64,000 nucleotides of DNA, taken from assembly GCA_963932145.1 (NCBI GenBank), contig OZ010587.1, positions 105,204,952 through 105,268,951 of the forward strand, read 5' to 3'. The translations under genes were made by a program, and so were the position numbers. The DNA comes from Acanthosepion lycidas. Lineage: Eukaryota > Mollusca > Cephalopoda > Sepiida > Sepiidae. A model generated the notes under the pieces. The model saw only the letters and a list, made by a program, of their open reading frames with translations, was not told where the DNA came from and made no database searches. Shown in pieces: positions 57,101 through 64,000 of this stretch (the stretch's first letter is position 1; the number at the start of each line of letters is the position of its first letter).

Positions 57101-60100
57101 TTGTTTTTCAAAAACCCATGAAAAAGGTACCAAGAAGGACACCAAAGACAAGCTGTATTTTCAGTTCACAACTGGCTAGACAAGTTTATTTTTAAAAATC
57201 TTGATTAAACAACAAATTCAAAAAGATTTCATCTAAAAATAAAACAAATCATTCCAAATTATAAATACACTGTATTACATATGTGTCTTTGTATTTGTAA
57301 AAACTGATTTTGTTGACCTACAAAGAGAATCTTTTTAGCAAAAACTCTCACAGCAAATTATCAAAGAGTTGCTTCCAAGATAAAAACAACTTTACAAATA
57401 ATTCAATGACTAACAGCAAAAATTAAATTTCCTAAATCTGCAGCAAAACAATAAAGCATCTCTTGTAAGCAGTATATTTAGCCAGAATCTTGGTACATTT
57501 TTATAAATATCTATGAAAAAAAAAAAAAAAAAAAAAAAAAAACAACAACAACAACCTACTGTTGGTTCATGAATCGGGTAGTAATTGCATGTTTATTCCC
57601 TGGGGCAGATAGTAGAGGCTAAGTAAAAATAATTTAGTAATAACTGAGCAGTATAAAACAGACAGATATTCCTGTAGAATAAACAAAGGATCTAGTTAGG
57701 TTACCTGGATCAACAGACACCTAAAGAAGGCCAAGATGTATTTGGTAAAATTGCTGAAATTTTGTCATAGCAACAAATCTTTAATTTCTTTTATTACACT
57801 TGGACAAATTCTTTTCAAACTTTACTTATGAAACAAAGAGTCACAGACTTTCTTCACATTTAAGTATCAAATAACCTGAATTTGAAAATTGTTCTGTTAT
57901 CAAAGACTATTTCTAACAAACAAGAGATTTATGTCCATTTTTAGTCAAACAGAAATTGGAGAATTTACTAAATATTATAGACAATAAGCTGAAGACTAAA
58001 TCCTAAAACCTGGACTATTTTTATATTCTTTCATCAATACATTTACTTTGAGAATTTTATCATTTCTCACAAACAGAAATTGGGTTAAATTTGCAATTCC
58101 TTTCAAAAATACAAAAAAATAACTTTTTTGTAACATAAAAACTGTATTGAAAGATTTGGCCCGACACAATGACAAAAATGTCACTTATAGCATTGCACTA
58201 AATTGCACACTACTGTTAAAAAAAAAAAAAAAAATATGAAAAATAAAAATAAAAGTCCCCACACATTATAAGTGAGACAGGAAAGTTGAGTAAAATATTT
58301 CTCACTTTAATTTTACTCACAAAGTGATCCCTGCCCCATAATACAAAATATAAAGAGAGAGTTAGGATGCTGGAATGACATCAAAGAGCAAAGATAGGTT
58401 TCAACTTTCCCCAGAATAACATCTCTGGTACAGACTGCTTTCTTCTGACTACTTTCCTAACCCTAATTGGCCTAAAATGGAAGTCAGTCTGTATATCTGC
58501 AAATGTGCATACTTGACAAACGTGCGTGTAATGATGGCAACTATTCATCCAACCACCAAATGCATACTGAATAACACAAATTAACCCAACAGTGACAATC
58601 ATATTTTTTGAGAGAGATTTTAGTAATTAAAATTTTGGCATCCCAGTGTACTTCAAAACTCCAAGATCCAGTGATCATAGCATATCTTGTAACAAAGTGA
58701 CTCTACAGTTCAAGTAAAAAAAATTGTTCCCAGAGTTTTCCTGAATTTTGAACTATTTAAGCAAAAAACCGATTCTTTAGAAAACTTGGCTGCATATTAC
58801 TAGAAAAATTTGACTAAATCCTCAGTACAATTTTTAATTTACCCTTTATCTTAAATTTGTCATTTTCAGTAAATTATTAGGTTGGTGCAAAAATAATGAC
58901 GTAATAATGTCGCTTTTTGACGTATTTTTAACGTCAAAAAAAAAACGACATTATTACGTCATTATTTTTGCACCAACCTAATAAAATAAATATTTTGAAA
59001 AATATTTGGACAGAATTTAACTTATAGACAGAAGTACAGAAATAAGGATAGTATTGAATTGGTTAAAAGTTATAAACTTAATAAATTTCACAATAGGTTG
59101 AGCAAATTTGAATTAAGTTATCCAATTTAGTTCTTTTTTTTTAAGAAAACAAAAATATTGTTTGCAAAATCCAACAGTAATATTCAGATAAAAAGTGTTT
59201 TTATTTGATTCATATTTCAGATGAAGATGAAATATCAATAACAGTATTAAACTTTATAAGATAACAATAAAAGATTGAATAATAATAGGGTTAGATTAAA
59301 ATAATATTTTCACATCAATGTTGTTCAATATGCATTTACATCTGCTAGACAATTCAGAAATATTCAAACTTTATATTTTTACTAACTAGAAAATTTTCTC
59401 TTTTCAACCGAAACTTTGATAGGTTTCTGCCATCTTCAATAAGAGTCTGGCAGAGCTAATCATCTTTTCTATTTATGATAATGCAAGAAAAGTAACTTTT
59501 TTTTTGCTTCTTATATGAAAAGCAGATTTTCCTATTTTAGACTATCGTAAAAACAAAAAACAAAAAACAAAAAAAACTGGAATCACCTACTTATTACAAA
59601 ATTACAATACAAATCTTGAGAAAATTTAAAAATTACTTACAAAGTTTCTTGAATCAGCTGTTTGATGTGTAGATCTGGCTGGACAGTCTACAATTTGGGA
59701 ACACACAAGATGAACAGTGTGTTGACTGCCTTGATCATACTGGAGGGGGAAAAAAAAAATGACTTAAATAAATTTACAAAAGAATATCAATGTTATGAAA
59801 TTAATTTCCCTAGTTTTATATTTATATAAAAAGTAGATATGTTTTTAAAATGTAAAAATGATTTTGAAAGTATTGGAATAAACACAATTTCATCTCTGAC
59901 TTTTTATATCACTACTGTTTTCTTTTCTTTCTTTCCTTCTCTTCTTCTAAATAATAATAAAAACTGGACTAATTGTAAAGCTTTAATGTTTTATTCCAAA
60001 TCATTAAAATTAAGCAAATATTATTTTCTGAATATTTAAATTTTAATATAAGTCAACCCTTTTATTTTATTACAATATCACAAAATTAAAGTTTCCAAAG

Positions 60101-60684
60101 TCAACACAGTAGGAGTTTGTTTTTTTCTTTTGTTATGTAGACTAAAAATGATGGAATTAAAAAAAATTAAATTAGGTATCACTTTAACATCCTTCTCCCT
60201 AATTAATTTACTAGACAAGGCTGTTTAATTACCGAAAACAAGCATGGCTAATAACATATTCCAAACTATCATTCTTCTTTTGCTTTTGGAAGACTAGTTG
60301 CTAATTGACATAACATGAATAATCAGTTGAACCCAATACACAAGTCCCAATGCATAGGCTTGGAAATGTCAACCAAACAAATTTGGAAATAATGCATTTA
60401 ATTTTTCATGCATTTCTATGATTGAACAATATCTTTCAAGTTTGTCAATAAAATAATGCATTTCTAGTTCTAAGACTGCTTGAAGGAGATGTTAAATTAC
60501 AAAGTTTGTGGGAGGGATGATGTTTAAATGGATATTCTAGGGAAAAGTTATTAAAGTGATTTAAAAAAATTGTTCAATATCTAACTACTTAAAAAAGATA
60601 CACAGTTTGACATTTTTGTTTTACATGCTGAACTAAAATGAACCATTAAGAGTTTGAAAGTAGAAATATCTTAAATCTATTCAG

Positions 60685-60715
<31 letters not shown>

Positions 60716-61658
60716 GATAAGTAGACATTGAAGTCAATACCAGAGGCAACAGTCTGTTTTATACTAAATACAATTGTTGACCACTTTAACCCATAAATAA
60801 AGCATACCTTAAAACTATATTGTATCACCTTGGCTTTTACTGATAAAAACAATTGAAAGGACACAACTAACTTTCAATAGCTCATGTTTAAATGAAAAAA
60901 ATTACAGTGTTTCAAAATAAAATTGGCTCTGTATTCAACTTTACTCTGAGAGGTTGCAGCTCAACATAATACCATTTTGGAATCAGGCCGACTGTGAGCA
61001 AATTAAAAATATTCCACACTGGATCCAGACTCGTAATCCTGAAATTTTGGATTCCAAAGTTTTCATTATTGTGATTGTTTTCAGTGATTTTTTGGGAACA
61101 TATTTTTTGTATGATAATTTTTATAACTTGGAAATAAATTTGGGAATAATCAAAATTAATTGCAAAATCCAGCTAAACTAGGTACACACAATGAAAAATA
61201 CTGCAAGCTGATATCCACTAAGAAAAAAAAAACTTATTGCTTACAAAGGTTAACTGCCTTTTTAGCTGTATTACATTATTATTGTATCTTTCACCACTTA
61301 TAATCAGTCATTGTCTGCTTACAGTTAGGGATAATGTCCAATTTTATTTTCAACTTGGAAGATTTACCATTTTTAAAGAAAAGCTATTTTTTTTTTTTTT
61401 TTTTCTCTCAATTGAGAAATTTTTCAATTAACAATTTTTCAGACAATATTTCTCTATGTGCCACTTTATTTCTGTAAAAATTAATTAGTGCTTTAAAATT
61501 TTTAATGTCAACAATATAATTGATCTATGAACAATGAAAATATTTTTTAAAAAATAAACAAATTCTATTTATTAATCAATTCAAAATGAACTTTAATGCT
61601 TTTCAATATCATTTGATCAAATACAAAAAAAGATTACATGAAATTTGTGATCTGAAGA

Positions 61659-61708
<50 letters not shown>

Positions 61709-63762
61709 AAAGTAAATTAGGTACCTTCAAAAACTTTCTAAAAAAGAAAATACCATGATGAAAGAAGGCCCAAATTTGATAAAAATAAAGTTTTATTGTC
61801 AAAATGTTTATGCTATTACTAAGAGGAAAGACCCAAGTATTTTTTTATAAAATTTTTTAATCATTTCTAGCACATTCAAAATTTGGATTCAAAATCTTAT
61901 TTTTCTGAGTGCTGGGCCAAAGATTAATATAGTAAATAAAACATTGTTTTGTAGTAAATAAAACATTGTTTTGGAAATTCTTGCAAAAATCAAATAATTG
62001 CTTGATTTTAACAAAAATTTCAGTACTTCAGTTTTTCTGAATCCAATACTTATCTCTTCTGTCCTAGTATAACTAAATGTATTGGTTTCATTAAGGTAAA
62101 AAATCTTTCCCTTATTCCGGTGAAGAAGTGAGGAGAATGGCATGTATGTGCCCAACTAAAGCGTCAGTTCTACACACTGAAGTTTTATTTAAAATCACAC
62201 AGACATAGTGTGAATAGAACATCTGAAGCCATCTTCTTTCTACCTCCAGAAAATGCTTCATGTTGACAATAGTAGATGAGTATTCTAGTTTTGCATTTGT
62301 GTATCCAAACATAACCATTGTCATCCAATGTCTATATCAGATATCCACAGTATGCATTCAGGAGCTCTCACTCCTCCACCTCTGGGATTTTGCTGACTAT
62401 TTTATTAAGTGTTGTCAGGAGCAAAATGACATCTTATAACATTTAAGGGAAGGAACAACATGATACTTAATTAAGGAATACATTCATGCTTTGGCATCCA
62501 GGAGAGAGAGAGAGAGAGAGAGAGAGACAAAAAAATTGCCCAACATGCTATATTCAATGCTATATTCTGCACTGTACTGCAACAAATATGATGAACTGAG
62601 AAACCTTGTACCAGTATCAGTCCCTTTATGGACATTCCTTACTCAATTGGTTATGTTTCTGAACAGGGCATGCTGGATGACTGTTTGCACTACTACATAT
62701 GATTCACTTGTTAACAAAGTGACTTGCTACAAGGAAACATACAATATTATCAGATATATTTTCTGGTACATATGTCAATCTACAGATATGATTTAATGCT
62801 GACTGATAACATGTCATCGTGAGAAACTAGCAGACCTTCATACAGATATTGGTGTAAGTTTGAGATGTCTCCTGGATCCCTTATTTGTAAACATTGGATC
62901 CAATTGGAGATTGAAATATAACAATGGCAATGTGGTGAGGTGTTGTCTGCCATACTGGAATTTTCTGGTAGTTCTGCAGATCTGACCAATTGCTGAAACT
63001 TCCACTCGAGTATCTTTTTAACCAGAGCCTTTGGAACAATCTGTGCAGTAATGTCATAAAACCCCCTTGTTATTGGAAACTATTTCTTCAAAGAAGGGAA
63101 GAATGTGATGACCTGTGTGCGGGCATGTGACTAATATTGTATGGCTACCTCAAGTATCATTTGCTCTTTAGACTTTAGATGATACAAAACAGAAAGAACT
63201 GTTGTTAGTTCAATAAAACTTTGTAATAAATAAATAAACAGTATAAAATATTAATACCATTACCTGAAGACCAGCTGAAAAAGGAAATCTTACTTATGCT
63301 CTAATGACAATTGTTTAGTTAGGTAGGCATTATTTACTTAAACAGTAGATAAAAATAGGACAAAATTTCATTTAAATCTATTTTTAATTGTTGCTACTTT
63401 AAATATAGAATTGCTTTATGATTCTGATGGACCATGACCAACCAAACTTGTCTGCTCATCAAACAAACAAAAAGGAAGGAATGTATATAAATGGATTCAT
63501 TTTGCATTGGTTGGTAGCAGAATTGAACACCAAGCCTCTTTTAAGAGATTGAAATATATCACATTAGCAATCTATTTTCAATAATTTATCAGGTTGACAA
63601 TCCGCACAATATTTGATTTTTCTAAGTGTTGTTTAATTCTGAAATATTTCAAAGAAACAAAAAAAAATGTAAGGAAATACTTACTTGGTGAAAGACATCT
63701 TTCAATTGAAGATGATCCATTAAAAGCTTTCCAGAATATATTAACTTTTGGTGCTGTTCACT
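48020..63762 (-). CDS. HERPUD1: HERPUD (Herp) homologue, 5' end outside the window
   Basis: Exons on the - strand in order: 63762-63685, 59739-59641, 56582-56476, 53442-53293, 50447-50163, 48897-48774, 48169-48020; 993 nt, 330 residues plus stop, all GT-AG and all phases matching. Herp is an ER membrane protein with a ubiquitin-like domain facing the cytosol; it links the HRD1 ubiquitin ligase complex in ER-associated degradation and is induced by ER stress in vertebrates. Seen here: the second half of the ubiquitin-like domain (LIYSGKLLMDHLQLKDVF, HTVHLVC), a Met/Gln/Tyr-rich linker, the RDWLDWLY motif, two membrane segments, HQAGWF, and a short C-terminal tail. Human HERPUD1 has 391 residues, so about 45-50 N-terminal residues are missing, beyond 64000. 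HERPUD1 against HERPUD2 cannot be settled; an invertebrate is likely to have one ancestral gene. Confidence 0.93.
48774..48897 (-). CDS. HERPUD1: HERPUD exon after the membrane region
   Basis: Completes Val and continues HQAGWFQVRRQAAGAEQNNR, then EAQQAAQAANDV and HQNENREAQ, an Ala/Gln/Asn-rich cytosolic stretch. HQAGWF is a Herp signature. Acceptor TTCTACCAG, donor GTAAAT. Confidence 0.95.
49620..49662. repeat. Poly-A tract
   Basis: A run of about 24 bases, followed by TATATA; in a HERPUD intron. Confidence 0.95.
50163..50447 (-). CDS. HERPUD1: HERPUD exon with the membrane hairpin
   Basis: Begins YQSGTYPLSVPANVPGNVL, a polar acidic part (GVMDDEDDEFEQ), then RDWLDWLYAACRFVILLSIV-YFYSTISRFVVVFLTFFLLY. 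The last 40 residues form the two closely spaced hydrophobic segments that anchor Herp in the ER membrane with both ends in the cytosol. Acceptor TTCTCCACAG, donor GTAAGT. Confidence 0.96.
50448..53292. other. HERPUD intron, with small repeats
   Basis: AT-rich. Contains a LINE 3' end scrap at about 51215-51320 (CAATCTTAACCTCTTCAAG, related to 119-137) and a 21-bp tandem repeat at 52486-52555. No exon recognised. Confidence 0.5.
52486..52555. repeat. 21-bp tandem repeat, three copies and a part
   Basis: The unit AACTACAAAAAGACTGCTCCG is exact at 52486, 52507 and 52528, then AACTAC. Being a multiple of three it gives a repeated NYKKTAP frame, which I take as chance. Confidence 0.95.
53293..53442 (-). 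CDS. HERPUD1: HERPUD linker exon, Met/Gln/Tyr-rich
   Basis: Encodes MNPMFHQQMPYMMSPMGAMT, then MPQAGFLYSPEQYAWMQQMY and SQYMAQYMQ. The QQMYxQYMAQYMQ block is typical of Herp. Acceptor CTTTTACAG, donor GTAAGT. Confidence 0.95.
53710..54255 (-). mobile_element. LINE fragment, reverse transcriptase C-terminus (third type)
   Basis: On the - strand: YLGSKINSPGKDGK, then AMNKMNVIWKSDLP and LKWNYLCATVESV, followed by degraded sequence with VQDWLVTQQPPTLTNYV. The YLGSxI...K...A...M..IWKS...K...ATVESV pattern is that of RTE/Ingi-like or related LINEs whose C-terminus is often found in marine invertebrates. Several stops. Confidence 0.72.
54256..56475. other. HERPUD intron
   Basis: AT-rich, with poly-A at 54570-54596 and poly-T at 54697-54715. 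No exon or named repeat seen. Confidence 0.45.
56476..56582 (-). CDS. HERPUD1: HERPUD linker exon
   Basis: Encodes HQETAPLDNTPPQPVSSPE, then TELRHRSHNFEGFHNQ and two bases of a Ser codon. ELRHRS resembles the GLRxR motif after the ubiquitin-like domain of Herp. Acceptor TGCTTTTCAG, donor GTGGGT. Confidence 0.9.
56583..58876. other. HERPUD intron
   Basis: AT-rich; poly-A at 57514-57541 followed by (CAA)n. No exon or named repeat seen. Confidence 0.45.
58877..58981. mobile_element. MADE1-like mariner MITE, 105 bp
   Basis: Starts TTAGGTTGGTGCAAAAATAA and ends with the reverse complement of that; inverted arms of about 48 bases, one of them with extra A bases. TA on both sides. The same ends as 19741-19820 but a different and longer interior. 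Confidence 0.92.
59641..59739 (-). CDS. HERPUD1: HERPUD exon, end of the ubiquitin-like domain
   Basis: 33 codons, phase 0 at both ends: YDQGSQHTVHLVCSQIVDCP then ARSTHQTADSRNF. HTVHLVC is the last strand of the ubiquitin-like fold in Herp. Acceptor CCCCCTCCAG, donor GTAAGT. Confidence 0.95.
60717..60825. mobile_element. MITE fragment related to 36977-37380
   Basis: GTAGACATTGAAGTCAATAC, CAGAGGCAACAGTCTGTTT and TATACTAAATACAATTG follow the order of the left arm at 36977. Then GCATACCTTAAAACT matches the flank at 37436. A (TA)n tract lies beside both copies. Confidence 0.6.
61662..61703. repeat. (GT)n microsatellite
   Basis: About 21 GT units. Confidence 0.97.
62502..62526. repeat. (GA)n microsatellite
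   Basis: About 12 GA units. Confidence 0.95.
63685..63762 (-). CDS. HERPUD1: HERPUD exon, middle of the ubiquitin-like domain
   Basis: 26 codons, phase 0 at both ends: SEQHQKLIYSGKLLMDHLQL then KDVFHQ. Human Herp has DQRLVYSGRLLPDHLQLKDI at this place. Acceptor AATTTCAG, donor GTAAGT. The N-terminal exon or exons are beyond the right edge. Confidence 0.95.
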
Positions 63763-63880
63763 CTGAAATTGCACAAAATAAAAACATAAATACTTTATTC
63801 TACTAAGAAAAAAAGAAAAATTGGTGTCATTACTTTGAAATTAATTACTGAAATATTTTTAAAAAACCAAAGTTTACAAA

Positions 63881-63888
<8 letters not shown>

Positions 63889-63920
<32 letters not shown>
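63889..63920. repeat. (CA)n microsatellite
   Basis: About 16 CA units, followed by A runs to 63960. Confidence 0.96.
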
Positions 63921-63922
<2 letters not shown>

Positions 63923-64000
63923 GTGGCCTAAAAAAAAAAAAAAAACAAAAAAAAAAAAACACAAAAAACGATTTCAGTAGACAAAAAGTTTAGTTAAAAG

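Larger units (their letters stand above)
59740..63684. other. HERPUD intron
   Basis: AT-rich. Holds a (TA)n at 60689-60716 with a MITE scrap after it, a 22-bp direct duplication (TAGTAAATAAAACATTG) at 61930-61974, (GT)n at 61662-61703, (GA)n at 62502-62526, and a less AT-rich block at 62330-63235. No exon recognised. Confidence 0.45.

Overview
This is a window of animal nuclear DNA. It is strongly AT-rich, with long introns, GT-AG splice sites, many poly-T and poly-A runs, microsatellites, tRNA-derived SINEs, LINE fragments, MITEs and a gypsy-type retroelement. The gene structures and the repeat types fit a mollusc, most likely a cephalopod such as an octopus. That placement is an inference; nothing in the window names the species. 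No prokaryotic operon, CRISPR array or rRNA gene was seen.

Two real genes are supported, arranged tail to tail. On the + strand, a PTPDC1 homologue (protein tyrosine phosphatase domain-containing 1) runs from about 8.2 to 40.6 kb in 13 exons. The exon phases join without a break into 580 codons plus stop, and the product carries the catalytic motif HCHAGLGRTG. An extra open exon at 6230-6413 has the right phase to splice into the same gene as another 5' part. On the - strand, a HERPUD (Herp) homologue runs from beyond the right edge to a stop at 48020. Seven exons (330 codons plus stop) are inside the window: part of the ubiquitin-like domain, a linker, the paired membrane segments and a short C-terminal tail. 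The first exon or exons lie beyond position 64000. The stretch 40559-48019 between the two stops holds their 3' ends and no other recognisable gene.

Region by region: 1-6.2 kb is transposon-derived (a LINE 3' end, a fold-back element, a hAT-type element of 3152 bp with an 8-bp target duplication that contains an LTR-like block, a 213-bp near-perfect inverted repeat, and a MITE). 6.2-11 kb holds the 5' exons of PTPDC1 and a duplicated intron/exon segment, one copy of which was later hit by a SINE. 11-25.8 kb holds the phosphatase-domain exons, including a 22-nt microexon, among SINEs, LINE pieces, a MADE1-like mariner MITE and a 30-bp satellite with higher-order order. 26.7-30.1 kb is a broken gypsy-type element on the - strand with a possible env-like piece. 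30.3-34.4 kb has another copy of the satellite-bearing composite element and Jockey-like LINE fragments, one with a 5' inversion. 34.7-40.6 kb has the C-terminal exons of PTPDC1 and a dead mariner transposase. 48-64 kb is the HERPUD gene with a second MADE1-like MITE and a LINE fragment in its introns.

The two genes have no evident shared job: PTPDC1 is an atypical dual-specificity phosphatase linked in vertebrates to centrosome and cilium function, and Herp works in ER-associated degradation. I found no new multi-gene system. The most interesting material is structural: the duplicated exon with its empty SINE site, alternative 5' exons with matching phase, the microexon, the AABB-ordered satellite within a repeated composite element, and Hsmar1/MADE1-like MITEs in what looks like a mollusc.
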